Positions 15,271-25,353 of a DNA stretch of 64,000 nt are shown one piece after another. Every line of letters begins with the position of its first letter. Position 1 is the stretch's first letter. Origin of the DNA: Streptomyces lavendulae subsp. lavendulae. Lineage in GTDB: Bacteria; Actinomycetota; Actinomycetes; Streptomycetales; Streptomycetaceae. Where the stretch lies: positions 7,823,501 to 7,887,500 of the forward strand of contig NZ_CP024985.1 of NCBI RefSeq assembly GCF_002803845.1. Direction: 5' to 3'. The notes beneath the pieces are model-generated. The model had not been told where the DNA came from, made no database searches, and saw only the letters and a list, made by a program, of their open reading frames with translations. The position numbers and the translations under genes are program-made.

Positions 15271-16383
15271 TCATCCGGCGTTGAGGCGGGCGCTGACCCA
15301 CTCCAGGGACGGCGGGATCTCCCGCCGCCAGGTGTTGAAGTTGTGGCCGCCGTGGTCGAGGGTGATCGACGAGACGTGCGCGGGGGCCTTCACCTTCTGG
15401 ATGAACTGCTGCGTCGGCTTGAGGTTCGGCTCGCCCTGCAGGGAGCTGGTGACCAGGAAGGAGGACTTCCCCTGCGGCAGGTGGTCCAGGCTCCACAGCA
15501 GGTCCGCCCGCTTCTCCTGCTCCTTGTTGCCGTGGAAGATGTCGCCCGAGTCCGCGTCGATCTCCGGCTTGTAGTCGGCCGACAGCCCGACCCCGGCGGC
15601 GTAGCGCTCGGGGTGCTCCAGGGCGATCTTCAGCGCGCAGTAGCCGCCGGTGGAGTCGCCCATGATGGCCCAGCTCGACGGCACGTTCTTCACCCGGTAC
15701 GTGCCCGACACGGCCTGCGGGAGGTCGGTGGCGAAGTAGGTCTCGCTCTGGGGCCCGCCGGGGACGTCCACGCACTGGGTGTTGCGGGTGGGGATGACCG
15801 ACGGCCGCATCATCACGAGGACCATCGGCTGCGTCTTCTTGTGCTTGGCCAGCTTCCAGGCCGTCTTCGGGTAGTCGAGTCCCTTGATCAGGTTCTCCGA
15901 GGTGCCCGGGAAGCCGGTGAGGACCACGGTCGCGGGGAACGTCTTGTGCTCGTTGCCCTTCTGGAAGTACTCGGGCGGCAGGTACACGTAGGCCGAGGTG
16001 GCGGTCTTGGCCCGCTGTCCCTGGATGGTCACCTTCTCGATCACGCCGCCCACGCGCGGCGTGGCGCCGCCGGGCACGTCGACCGGCTGCCGGCCGAGGA
16101 TCTTCACGCCCGACGCGTCACCCTGCCCCGCGTCGAGGGCCGGCGGCGCCTGCGCGTGCCCGGCGAGCTCGGCCCACGATCCGTAGATCAGGAAGCTCCG
16201 GTTGGCCGCCAGTCCGATCGAGGCCACGAGCAGCAGCTGGAGCACCACGACCAGCGCGATCCGGCCGAACACCCGGCGGGGCCCGCCCTTCGCAAGCCGT
16301 GGCCACAGCCAGACCGTCAGGGCGAACAACAGGAGCGTGCACAGCAGGGCGAGCACGAGGGGGGCGCCACTCGTCAGCTTCAT
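15271..16383 (-). CDS. Membrane-anchored alpha/beta-hydrolase esterase
   Basis: 370 residues. Two N-terminal membrane helices (LVLALLCTLLLFALTVWLW; RIALVVVLQLLLVASIGLAAN) precede an extracytoplasmic esterase domain of the esterase D / antigen-85-like type. It carries the oxyanion segment TVVLTGFPGTSENL, the nucleophile elbow MGDSTGGYCALK, an acid in the SADYKPEIDAD region, and the catalytic His in LDHGGHNFNTW. Likely acts at the cell envelope on acyl esters. The lipoprotein at 34787-35794 has the same domain. Convergent with the SDR, with 16 bp between stop codons. Confidence 0.8.
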   Translation of the reverse strand: MKLTSGAPLVLALLCTLLLFALTVWLWPRLAKGGPRRVFGRIALVVVLQLLLVASIGLAANRSFLIYGSWAELAGHAQAPPALDAGQGDASGVKILGRQPVDVPGGATPRVGGVIEKVTIQGQRAKTATSAYVYLPPEYFQKGNEHKTFPATVVLTGFPGTSENLIKGLDYPKTAWKLAKHKKTQPMVLVMMRPSVIPTRNTQCVDVPGGPQSETYFATDLPQAVSGTYRVKNVPSSWAIMGDSTGGYCALKIALEHPERYAAGVGLSADYKPEIDADSGDIFHGNKEQEKRADLLWSLDHLPQGKSSFLVTSSLQGEPNLKPTQQFIQKVKAPAHVSSITLDHGGHNFNTWRREIPPSLEWVSARLNAG

Positions 16384-16584
16384 GGATCGGTGAGACCTTC
16401 TGTCGGCTATCGGTCAGGACCCGCGGGCCCGTCGGCCCGCGTCGGCGTGCCGAACAAAGAGAGGGGAGAGCGGGGCAAAAGGTTGCGAGCCTGGATGTGA
16501 TCTTCGAACGCCCGCTCACGGAACCCGGCGTAACGTGGGCGTGAACTCACCTGCGCACGAGTTGTTATGGGAAGGAATACATCC

Positions 16585-17988
<1,404 letters not shown>

Positions 17989-18033
17989 GTCCCGCCACGG
18001 GGCGGGAACCCGGCGCCGGTTAGGCTCGTTCCC

Positions 18034-18621
18034 ATGAACGGGCACCACCTGGCACGCACCTGGGAAATCCTCCCCGGCGGGGGATACTCGACGGCTTGGG
18101 CCGGCCTCACGGACCGCTCCCTCACGGCACGGGGGCGGGCCGTGGGGCTGGAGCCCGAACCGTACTGGGTCACGTACGCCCTGGATACCGGCGACGCGTA
18201 CGTGACCACGGCGCTGCGCGTCACGGTCGAGACCGGGGCCGGGCGCAGGACCCTGGACCTGCGCCACGACGCGGGCCGCTGGAGCGTCGACGGCGAGCAC
18301 CGCCCCGACCTCGACGGCGCGCTCGACTGCGACCTGGGCCTGTGCCCGCTCACCAACACGATGCCGGTGCTCCGGCACGGCCTGCACCGGAGCCCGGCGG
18401 GCGGCGGGCACACCTTCCTGATGGCCTGGGTCTCGGTGCCCGGCCTGGAGGTCACCGCGAGCCGGCAGTCGTACACGCCCCTGGGCCCCGCCGGGCGGGG
18501 GGCGCGGATCCGGTACGAGTCCGGTGACTTCCGCAGCGACGTCGAGTTCGACGGGGACGGCCTGGTGCTGGACTATCCGGGGCTGGCCCGGGCCCTCCCG
18601 CAGGGCCCGGCGGGAGGGTAG
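18034..18621 (+). CDS. Putative glycolipid-binding family protein
   Basis: 195 residues, soluble and beta-rich. The sequence layout (YSTAWAGLTDRSLTARGRAVGLEPEPYWVTYALDTG, then TLDLRHDAGRWSVDGEHRPDLDGALDCDLGLCPLTNTMPVLRHGL) is that of the Pfam putative glycolipid-binding family (PF06475). C-terminal VTASRQSYTPLG and IRYESGDFRSDVEFDGDGLVLDYPGL complete the fold. The biochemical role in bacteria is not established. It starts 45 bp after lpdA, on the same strand. Confidence 0.75.
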   Translation: MNGHHLARTWEILPGGGYSTAWAGLTDRSLTARGRAVGLEPEPYWVTYALDTGDAYVTTALRVTVETGAGRRTLDLRHDAGRWSVDGEHRPDLDGALDCDLGLCPLTNTMPVLRHGLHRSPAGGGHTFLMAWVSVPGLEVTASRQSYTPLGPAGRGARIRYESGDFRSDVEFDGDGLVLDYPGLARALPQGPAGG

Positions 18622-18641
18622 CCGGTCCGGCCCGGTCCGCG

Positions 18642-19439
18642 TCAGAACGCCGAGTGGGCGAACCAGAGGTCGAGCAGGGCCGCGTTCCCGGCGCTCTCCA
18701 CGCCCGGCGCGGTGCGCGGGGTGCGGCCGTAGAGGACCAGCAGCAGATCGGCGGCGGGCGCGCCGACGGTCGCGTCGGCCTCGGCTCCGGCCTCGTGGCC
18801 GTCCCCGGTCACGTCCCCGGTCCCGTCCGCGACGAGGCCGAAGCCGTCGGGCCGCAGGCGGACCAGCCACGAGCCGTCCGTGTCGGTGCACCGGAATCGG
18901 ATCGTCTGGTCCGTTCCCCGCAGCTGGGCCACCCCGGGCGCGAACGGGGTGGCGTAGGGCAGGTTGACGAGGAACTCGTCGACGCCGTCCCGTGCGAGCG
19001 GGGCGTCGATCGAGGAAGCGAGCCCCAGGGCGCGCTCCGCGTCGACGCGGTGGACCAGGGTCTCGAACAGCATCCGGCGGATCCAGAACCGGGCGTGGCC
19101 GTCGGCTCCCCAGACCCACATGGGTGCGTCGGGGTCGGTCGCGGCGAACACCTCGGCCGCCGCGGCGCCGCCGGCGGCCAGCCAGTCGGCGTAGTCCTCC
19201 TCGCGCTCGGGAAGGCGCAGGTCCACGTCACGGCTCGTCGGGCGTTCCTGCACCTTCTTGAGCAGCAGTGCGGAGAACCAGCGGTGCACGCCCCCGCAGT
19301 GCCGGACCAGGTCGGCGAGGGTCCAGCCCGGACAGGTGGGCACGGGGGCCGTCAGATCGGCGCCGCGGACCAGGTCCACGAAGCGTGCGGTCTGCGCGGC
19401 GACGGCCGCCGCGTGATCGGGCTGCTCGGCTGTGCTCAT
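18642..19439 (-). CDS. Maleylpyruvate isomerase family mycothiol-dependent enzyme
   Basis: 265 residues. The N-terminal DinB-like four-helix mycothiol/maleylpyruvate isomerase domain shows TCPGWTLADLVRHCGGVHRWF and later MLFETLVHRVDAERALG (the metal-binding His residues). The C-terminal MDMPI domain spans about 170-265. The family transfers or uses mycothiol and is actinobacteria-specific. ATG 19439 chosen with AGGAAGG about 10 bases upstream, although the frame is open further upstream. Convergent with the gene ending at 18621. Confidence 0.85.
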   Translation of the reverse strand: MSTAEQPDHAAAVAAQTARFVDLVRGADLTAPVPTCPGWTLADLVRHCGGVHRWFSALLLKKVQERPTSRDVDLRLPEREEDYADWLAAGGAAAAEVFAATDPDAPMWVWGADGHARFWIRRMLFETLVHRVDAERALGLASSIDAPLARDGVDEFLVNLPYATPFAPGVAQLRGTDQTIRFRCTDTDGSWLVRLRPDGFGLVADGTGDVTGDGHEAGAEADATVGAPAADLLLVLYGRTPRTAPGVESAGNAALLDLWFAHSAF

Positions 19440-19538
19440 CGGGTGTGGCCTTCCTGACCTGGGGGTTCGCCTCTTCCGGCACTCTTTCACAGGTGCCGGG
19501 AGGTGGGGACACAGGGGGCGTCAGGGGTGCGGCGGGTG

Positions 19539-20036
19539 TCAGCAGGCCCGTTCGTACTCGACCTGGTCGAGGGGGTTGCCGTCGCCGAAGTCGTGGGCGC
19601 GCGAGGCGCCGGTCTCGGTGAAGCCGCACTTGGCGTAGAAGCGGCGCGACTGCGGCGTCCCGCGCAGGGTCCACAGGTGCGTCCGGGCGAACCCGTTCTC
19701 GCGCAGCCGGGCCAGGGTCGCGTCCATCAGGGCGACGGCGACCCCGCTGCCCCAGCCGTCGGGGTGGCCGTAGACCGAGAAGATCTCGGCGAGGCCGGGC
19801 CGGCCGGGGGAGGGGGCGAAGAAGCTCAGGGCCAGCGGGCGGCCGTCGACCGAGGCGAGCAGAACCGTCTCGGCACCCCCGCCGACCCGCGCGTGCCAGC
19901 GGTGACGCCGGTCCTCCACCGCCCGTGCGGCGAAATCGGGGGCGAAGAGGGGGGCGTAGACGGCCTCCCAGGCCGCGGCGTGGATCTCACCGAGCACGGC
20001 ACCGTCGGCCGGGCCCGCGCGACGAATCTCGATCAT
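19539..20036 (-). CDS. GNAT family N-acetyltransferase
   Basis: 165-residue acetyl-CoA-dependent acyltransferase. The N-terminal IRRAGPADGAVLGEIHAAAWEAVYAPLF is the standard GNAT opening; the acetyl-CoA loop region is HPDGWGSGVAVALMDATLARLRENGF (QxxGxG/A-like but degenerate); the last beta-bulge segment is TPQSRRFYAKCGFTETG. The substrate is unknown. It lies alone on the minus strand between the isomerase-family enzyme and MarR. Confidence 0.83.
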   Translation of the reverse strand: MIEIRRAGPADGAVLGEIHAAAWEAVYAPLFAPDFAARAVEDRRHRWHARVGGGAETVLLASVDGRPLALSFFAPSPGRPGLAEIFSVYGHPDGWGSGVAVALMDATLARLRENGFARTHLWTLRGTPQSRRFYAKCGFTETGASRAHDFGDGNPLDQVEYERAC

Positions 20037-20116
20037 GCGGCGAGCCTACAACGCAACGGGCCGCGGATGCCGGGGTGTTGACGGCGGCGCGGCGCGGCGC
20101 GACCCGACTCGCCGGG

Positions 20117-20548
20117 CTACGGCGCCTCGTGGAGCCGCGTCAGCAGGGCGATCAGCTGCCGCTGTTCGTCCGGGTCCAGCGGAGCGAGCAGCTGCGCGTT
20201 GGCCGCCCCGGCGAGCCGCGCGCAGCGGGCGAGGACCGCCCCGCCTTCCGGGGTGACCGTGACGGCGTTCTTGCGGCGGTCGGCGGGGTCGGGCGTGCGC
20301 AGGACGAATCCGCTCTGCTGGAGGTGGTTGAGGAGGCCCACCATGTCCTTCGGGTCGACCGCCAGCAGGCGGCACAGGTCGGCCTGGGCGACGGGCCCGT
20401 ACTCGGCGGTCGCGGCCAGCACCGCGTGGTGCATGAGGCCCAGTCCCTCGGCGGAGAGCGCGTCGGCGACCAGCCCCCGGCCGCGGGTCGCGACGCGGCC
20501 GACGAGCCAGGTCGGCAGGGACCGGATGTGTGCGAGGGGGGACGTCAT
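20117..20548 (-). CDS. MarR-family regulator
   Basis: 143 residues with a winged-helix core: YGPVAQADLCRLLAVDPKDMVGLLNHLQQSGFVLRTPDPADRRKNAVTVTPEGG, where DPADRRK is the wing and ends the conserved MarR box. It is divergent from the quinone oxidoreductase at 20637, with a long imperfect palindrome at 20570-20614 between them, so local repression of that gene is likely. Confidence 0.88.
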   Translation of the reverse strand: MTSPLAHIRSLPTWLVGRVATRGRGLVADALSAEGLGLMHHAVLAATAEYGPVAQADLCRLLAVDPKDMVGLLNHLQQSGFVLRTPDPADRRKNAVTVTPEGGAVLARCARLAGAANAQLLAPLDPDEQRQLIALLTRLHEAP

Positions 20549-20569
20549 GGGGTCAGCCTAACGAAGGTC

Positions 20570-20614
20570 GTTGGACTTCCCCACGATTACCCGGTTATCG
20601 TTGGGGCATCCAAT
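20570..20614. promoter_or_regulatory. Candidate MarR operator
   Basis: Imperfect inverted repeat: left arm 20570-20587 GTTGGACTTCCCCACGAT, right arm 20597-20614 ATCGTTGGGGCATCCAAT, with a 9-bp centre. It lies between the divergent MarR gene and oxidoreductase. Confidence 0.6.
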
Positions 20615-20636
20615 GAATCCGGATCGGGGGGGTCCT

Positions 20637-21560
20637 GTGCTGCGCATTCGTCACGAGGTCAACGGCGGCCCGGAAGTGCTGTTCGCCGAACACGTCGACC
20701 GGCCCGTCGCGGGCCCCGGCGAACTGCTGGTCCGGGCCGAGGCCATCGGCGTGACGCTGCCCACCGTGCGCAAGGTCAGGGACGATGACGGGCCCGTCTC
20801 CTTCGGCGGCGAGGTCGCCGGCGAGGTCGTCGCCACGGGCCCCGGGGTGAGCGGATTCGCCGTCGGGGACCGCGTCACCGGGCTGTGCTTCACCGATGCC
20901 TACGCCGAGTTCGCGGTCCTGGGCGCCGCACTGGCCTCCCACGTCCCCGACGCGGCGAGCGCGGTGCAGGCCGTGGCGCTGCTGCGCAGCGGCCTCGTGG
21001 CCCGCGGCGCCTACGGGGCCGCCCGCGTCGAGCCCGGCGAGTCGGTCCTCGTCACCGCCGCGGCGGGGGCGGTGGGCGGCCTCGCCCTCCAGTACGCCAG
21101 GGCCGCCGGCGCCGGGCGCGTCGTCGCCGCCGTCAGCAGCGCCGACAAGGCCGGCTTCGTCCGCGGCCTGGGCGCGGACCGGGTCGTGCTGTACGAGGAC
21201 GCCGACTGGGGAGCCCCGTACGACGTGGTCCTCGACGGGGTCGGCGGCGACCTGCTCGCCCCCGCCGTCCGCGCCCTCGCCACCGGCGGCCGCATCGTGG
21301 CGTACGGATCGGGTGGCGGCACGGTCGAGGCCTACGAGCTCCTCGTCCGCGGCGCCTCGATGATCGGCTTCCAGATGAGGGCGATCGCCTTCGGCAAGCC
21401 CGAACTCCACGACCGGTGGCGGCGCGAGCTCTGGGAGCTGCACGCGGCGGGCACCCTGCGCCCCGCCGTCCACGAGGAGATCCCGCTCGCCGAGGCGGCC
21501 CGCGCCCACGCCGTCATCGAAGCGCGCCGCAACCTCGGCAAGGTCGTCCTGGTGCCGTAG
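20637..21560 (+). CDS. Zinc-type alcohol dehydrogenase / quinone oxidoreductase
   Basis: 307 residues of the medium-chain reductase superfamily, quinone oxidoreductase type, without the structural zinc cysteines. It shows FGGEVAGEVVATGPGVSGFAVGDRV, the nucleotide-binding TAAAGAVGGLALQYARAAG, and LDGVGGDLLAPAVRALATGGRIVAYGSGGG. The C-terminal EEIPLAEAARAHAVIEARRNLGKVVLVP is classical. It probably reduces quinones or enones with NADPH. Start GTG 20637 preferred; ATG 20613 lies inside the operator and would add eight residues. Divergent MarR points to induction by a reactive electrophile. Confidence 0.85.
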   Translation: MLRIRHEVNGGPEVLFAEHVDRPVAGPGELLVRAEAIGVTLPTVRKVRDDDGPVSFGGEVAGEVVATGPGVSGFAVGDRVTGLCFTDAYAEFAVLGAALASHVPDAASAVQAVALLRSGLVARGAYGAARVEPGESVLVTAAAGAVGGLALQYARAAGAGRVVAAVSSADKAGFVRGLGADRVVLYEDADWGAPYDVVLDGVGGDLLAPAVRALATGGRIVAYGSGGGTVEAYELLVRGASMIGFQMRAIAFGKPELHDRWRRELWELHAAGTLRPAVHEEIPLAEAARAHAVIEARRNLGKVVLVP

Positions 21561-21711
21561 GTGCCGGCGGCAGGCGGCCCGGCCGACTCGGCCGTCCGGG
21601 GGGACACGCCGCCGCCCCGGAGGCCGTGCGTGCCGCGCCTACGTCGGCGGTCGCGGGCGGTGTGGAACGGTTCGAGCCGGTCACGCAGAGCAGCGATCGG
21701 AAGGACTTCCC

Positions 21712-22368
21712 ATGTTCAGAACGGTGTTCATCGCCGGCGCGGCCGCGGCCCTCGCCGCCTCCGCCCTCGCGCCGTCCGCAGGGGCCGTCACCGCCCCGGC
21801 CCTCGCACCCCCCGAGAAGATCACCATCGACGTGGTCCAGGTCAACGGCTCCGGCTGCCGGCCCGGCAGCGCCACCGTCGCGGTCTCCCCCGACAACACC
21901 GCCTTCACCGTGGCCTACAGCGAGTACACGGCGCAGGTCGGCAAGGACACCAAGGCGACCGACTTCCGCAAGAACTGCCAGCTCGGCCTGCGGGTGAACG
22001 TTCCCCAGGGCTACACCTTCGCCATCACCCAGGCGGACTACCGGGGCTTCGCCAGCCTGGCGCCCGGCGCGAGCGGCGAGCAGCGGGCCAGCTACTACTT
22101 CCAGGGCATGTCCGAGACCGCCCGCCGAAGCCACACCCTGCGCGGCCACTACCAGGACAACTGGCAGGTCTCCGACCAGGTCGCGATCGAGGCCCTCGTC
22201 TACCACCCGTGCGGGGCGAAGCGGAACCTCAACATCAACACCGAGCTGCTCGCGCAGGCCGGCACCTCCGACACGGCCAACACCACCAGCTTCCTGACGA
22301 TGGACTCGACCGACGGCAGCATCAACACCAAGTACCACTTCGCCTGGAAGACCTGCCCGCAGCGCTGA
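21712..22368 (+). CDS. Secreted DUF4360 protein
   Basis: 218 residues with a Sec signal peptide (MFRTVFIAGAAAALAASAL, cleavage near AGA-V). The mature part begins EKITIDVVQVNGSGCRPGSATVAVSPD and continues AFTVAYSEYTAQVGKDTKATDFRKNCQLGLRV, the hallmark of DUF4360. Four Cys could form two disulfides. Start ATG 21712 follows GGAAGGAC. Secreted proteins of this family are frequent in streptomycetes and fungi; function unknown. Confidence 0.85.
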   Translation: MFRTVFIAGAAAALAASALAPSAGAVTAPALAPPEKITIDVVQVNGSGCRPGSATVAVSPDNTAFTVAYSEYTAQVGKDTKATDFRKNCQLGLRVNVPQGYTFAITQADYRGFASLAPGASGEQRASYYFQGMSETARRSHTLRGHYQDNWQVSDQVAIEALVYHPCGAKRNLNINTELLAQAGTSDTANTTSFLTMDSTDGSINTKYHFAWKTCPQR

Positions 22369-22546
22369 GCCGCGGCCGATCGGGCGGCGGGGCGCAAGGG
22401 GTGCCGTCCGGCCGCCGGAGGGTGATGTCCGGCCACGTCTGCGCCGTGTCACGCCGGCTCCGCCGTCCCGTACCGACCCGGGCTTACGATCTCGACGGAC
22501 GGTCCCTCCCGTGACCGTTCCCACCCCGCATCCGTGGAGGTCAACC

Positions 22547-23401
22547 GTGTTCCGGACGGCCGCAGGACACCGCAGTCGGCGCAGAGGTCCCCGTATCCGC
22601 GCCACGGCCGCGCTCGCCGCCACGGCGGCGACCGCCTTCCTCGCCGCGGGTTGCTCCTCCGGCGGCAGCGGCCCGGGGGAGGCGGCCGGAGGCGTCCCGG
22701 TCGTGGAGAAGGGCAAGCTGACCACCTGCACCCACCTGCCCTACCCGCCCTTCCAGTTCGAGCAGAACGGCAAGGTGGTCGGCTTCGACGTGGCCCTGAT
22801 CGACCTCGTCGCCCGCAACCTCAAGGTCGAACAGAAGATCCTCGACACCCCGTTCGAAAACTTCAAGACCGGGGCCTTCCTGAACTCCGGCCAGTGCGAC
22901 CTCGCCGCGGCCGGCATGACGATCACCGACGAACGCAAGAAGAACGTGGACTTCTCCGTCCCCTACTTCGACGCGACCCAGGCCCTCCTCGCGAGCAAGA
23001 AGAGCGGTGTCACGACGCTCGCCGAGCTCAAGGCCAAGGGCGGGAAACTGGGCGCGCAGGCGGAGACCACCGGGGAGAGCTACGCCAAGGCGCAGGGCTT
23101 CAACCCGATCTCCTTCGAGAGCTCGGACGCGGTGCTCAACGGACTGCGCACCGGCCAGGTCGACGCGGTCGTGATCGACTACCCGGTCGTCCAGGGCTGG
23201 CTCAAGGACAAGGCGAACGCGGCCGAGTTCGTCCTGGGGCAGAACATCGACACCGGGGAGAAGTACGGCTTCTCGGTGAAGAAGGGCAACGCCGCCCTCC
23301 TCGCGGCGATCGACAAGGCGATCACCACCGCCAAGGCCGACGGCACCTACAAGAAGCTCTACGAACAGTGGATCGGCCCGCTGCCCCAGGCCGCCTCGTG
23401 A
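22547..23401 (+). CDS. Polar amino acid ABC transporter, substrate-binding lipoprotein
   Basis: 284-residue solute-binding protein (SBP_bac_3 family). The signal peptide ends in a lipobox, LAAGCSSGG. The mature domain shows KLTTCTHLPYPPFQFEQNGKVVGFDVALIDLVARNL, the aspartate-containing ligand pocket region, then FDATQALLASKKSG and the hinge. GTG 22547 is preferred because GTGGAGG lies 6-8 bases upstream; the earlier start would give an odd N-terminus. First gene of a three-gene importer operon; its stop overlaps the permease start by 4 bp (GTGA). Confidence 0.92.
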   Translation: MFRTAAGHRSRRRGPRIRATAALAATAATAFLAAGCSSGGSGPGEAAGGVPVVEKGKLTTCTHLPYPPFQFEQNGKVVGFDVALIDLVARNLKVEQKILDTPFENFKTGAFLNSGQCDLAAAGMTITDERKKNVDFSVPYFDATQALLASKKSGVTTLAELKAKGGKLGAQAETTGESYAKAQGFNPISFESSDAVLNGLRTGQVDAVVIDYPVVQGWLKDKANAAEFVLGQNIDTGEKYGFSVKKGNAALLAAIDKAITTAKADGTYKKLYEQWIGPLPQAAS

Positions 23402-24198
23402 CCTCACGGCTGACCCGGCGCCAGCGGCGCCGGGTCTGGCAGGCGATCCAGTACGCCGTCTTCGTGGCCGTGCTGGTCCTGGTGGTCGTGCTCGCCGACT
23501 GGGACCGGCTGGCCAACCAGTTCGCGCAGCCCGACCTGGCCGCGCGCCTCTTCCCGGACATCATCACCATCGCCCTGCGCAACACGGTGGTGTACACCTT
23601 CTCCGGATTCCTCTTCGGCCTCGTGCTCGGCCTGGTCGTCGCCATGATGAGGCTCTCCTCGGTGACCCCCTACCGGTGGGTCGCCGGCGTCTACATCGAA
23701 CTGTTCCGGGGCCTGCCCGCGCTGCTCATCTTCATCTTCGTGGGCGTGGCGGTCCCGCTCGCCTTCCCCGGCGCCGAGATCCCCGGCGGCATCTACGGCA
23801 AGGTCGCGCTCGGCCTCGGGCTGGTGGCCGCCGCCTACATGGCGGAAACGATTCGGGCCGGCATCCAGGCCGTACCCAAAGGGCAGATGGAGGCGGCCCG
23901 TTCGCTGGGCTTCTCGCACGCCCGCGCCATGGCCTCGGTGATCATCCCGCAGGCCTTCCGCATCGTGATCCCGCCCCTCACCAACGAACTGGTCCTGCTC
24001 TTCAAGGACTCCTCCCTGGTGCTCTTCCTCGGAGTGACGCTGGAGCAGCGGGAACTGACGAAATTCGGCCGGGACCTCGCCAGCGAGACCGCCAACTCCA
24101 CCCCGATCCTGGTCGCGGGCCTGTGCTACCTCCTGGTGACCGTGCCGCTGAGCTTCGTGGTGCGCCGCCTGGAAGCCCGCGCGGACAAGGCCACGTGA
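23398..24198 (+). CDS. Polar amino acid ABC transporter, permease
   Basis: 266-residue HisM/GlnP-type inner-membrane subunit. A basic N-terminus (TSRLTRRQRRRVWQ) precedes TM1, followed by LRNTVVYTFSGFLFGLVLGLVVAMMRLS and the EAA loop YMAETIRAGIQAVPKGQMEAARSLGFS, which contacts the ATPase. The gene starts with GTG inside the stop of the binding protein, so the two are translationally coupled. Probably forms a homodimer since it is the only permease gene. Confidence 0.93.
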   Translation: MTSRLTRRQRRRVWQAIQYAVFVAVLVLVVVLADWDRLANQFAQPDLAARLFPDIITIALRNTVVYTFSGFLFGLVLGLVVAMMRLSSVTPYRWVAGVYIELFRGLPALLIFIFVGVAVPLAFPGAEIPGGIYGKVALGLGLVAAAYMAETIRAGIQAVPKGQMEAARSLGFSHARAMASVIIPQAFRIVIPPLTNELVLLFKDSSLVLFLGVTLEQRELTKFGRDLASETANSTPILVAGLCYLLVTVPLSFVVRRLEARADKAT

Positions 24199-24205
24199 GG
24201 ACGAC

Positions 24206-25054
24206 ATGCCACAGCAGACACCACCTGCGGACGCGACGCCTGCGGACGCGACGCCGGCGGGCCGCCCGGAGATCGAGATCCGCGACCTGCACAAGTCCTT
24301 CGGCGACAACCACGTCCTGCGCGGCATCGACCTGGACGTCGCCCCGGGCGAGGTCGTCTGCGTCATCGGCCCGTCCGGCTCCGGCAAGTCGACCCTGCTG
24401 CGCTGCGTGAACCTGCTGGAGGAACCGAGCCGGGGCACCGTCCACGTCGGCGGTACCGAGCTCACCGACCCCGACGTCGACATCGACGCCGTCCGCCGCC
24501 GCATCGGGATGGTCTTCCAGCAGTTCAACCTCTTCCCGCACGTGGACGTCACCGGGAACCTCACGCTGCCGCAGCGGCGGGTGCTGGGCCGGGACAAGGC
24601 GCGGGCGGCCGAGGTCGCCCGGGAGAACCTCGACCGGGTCGGTCTCGCCGACAAGGCGGGAGCCTTCCCGGCCCAGCTGTCCGGCGGACAGCAGCAGCGC
24701 GTGGCGATCGCCCGGGCCCTGTCGATGGGGCCGGAGGTGATGCTCTTCGACGAGCCGACCTCGGCGCTCGACCCCGAACTCGTCGGCGAGGTGCTCTCGG
24801 TGATGCGGCTGCTGGCGGGCGAGGGCATGACGATGATGGTCGTCACCCACGAGATGAGCTTCGCCCGCGAGGTCGCGGACCGCGTCGTGTTCATGGACGG
24901 GGGAGTGATCGTCGAACAGGGTCCGGCGGCGCAGGTGATCACCCGCCCGGCGCACGAGCGGACCAGGAACTTCCTCGACCGCATCCTCGACCCGGCGGCG
25001 GTCGAGCCGCCCGTCGGCGAGGACCCCGGCCCGACCCGGCAGCCCGAAGGGTGA
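24206..25054 (+). CDS. Polar amino acid ABC transporter, ATP-binding protein
   Basis: 282-residue GlnQ-type ATPase. Walker A GPSGSGKSTLL, Q-loop QQFNLFPH, signature LSGGQQQRVAIARAL, Walker B VMLFDEPTSALDPEL and H-loop VVTHEM are all present. The N-terminus has a short repeat ADATPADATPAG from a duplicated 12-bp unit, absent from typical GlnQ. Seven bp separate it from the permease. With the two upstream genes it forms a complete importer; substrate (glutamine, cystine, basic or acidic amino acid) cannot be resolved by eye. Confidence 0.94.
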   Translation: MPQQTPPADATPADATPAGRPEIEIRDLHKSFGDNHVLRGIDLDVAPGEVVCVIGPSGSGKSTLLRCVNLLEEPSRGTVHVGGTELTDPDVDIDAVRRRIGMVFQQFNLFPHVDVTGNLTLPQRRVLGRDKARAAEVARENLDRVGLADKAGAFPAQLSGGQQQRVAIARALSMGPEVMLFDEPTSALDPELVGEVLSVMRLLAGEGMTMMVVTHEMSFAREVADRVVFMDGGVIVEQGPAAQVITRPAHERTRNFLDRILDPAAVEPPVGEDPGPTRQPEG

Positions 25055-25185
25055 GCGGGTCGTGTCATGGTCCGACGAGATGCCGTTGGGTGCGTCCGGG
25101 TGGGACGGAGCGCGGCCCGCAACCGGGCGCACGGAGTGACGAGTCCTCAGGAGTCCTCACGTTCGGTCACGACATCGGAGGTCCG

Positions 25186-25353
25186 ATGGACACGCAGCCC
25201 ACGTACGCACTGTCGTCGCGGACGCCGCGCTGGGCGCTCGACCCCTACCGGTTCCCCGGACTGGAGGGCCTCGACATGGACGAGGCCCTCCTCGACGGGG
25301 CCGCCCCGCCGTCCACCGGTCCCGCCGAATCCCCTCAGCGCCCGGCCCGCTGA
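25186..25353 (+). CDS. Small ORF, 55 residues, unknown
   Basis: A short frame with ATG 25186 placed 5 bases after CGGAGG, a good ribosome-binding site. The peptide MDTQPTYALSSRTPRWALDP continues with an acidic segment DMDEALLDGAAP and no cysteines. It could be a small protein or peptide precursor, but no maturation enzyme is adjacent. It ends inside the 3' end of the convergent carotenoid oxygenase (19-bp overlap). Confidence 0.4.
   Translation: MDTQPTYALSSRTPRWALDPYRFPGLEGLDMDEALLDGAAPPSTGPAESPQRPAR

Noticed and set aside
24230..24265. Short direct repeat in the ABC ATPase 5' end
   Set aside because: A 12-bp in-frame duplication giving ADATPADATPAG; harmless N-terminal variation, not a regulatory element.
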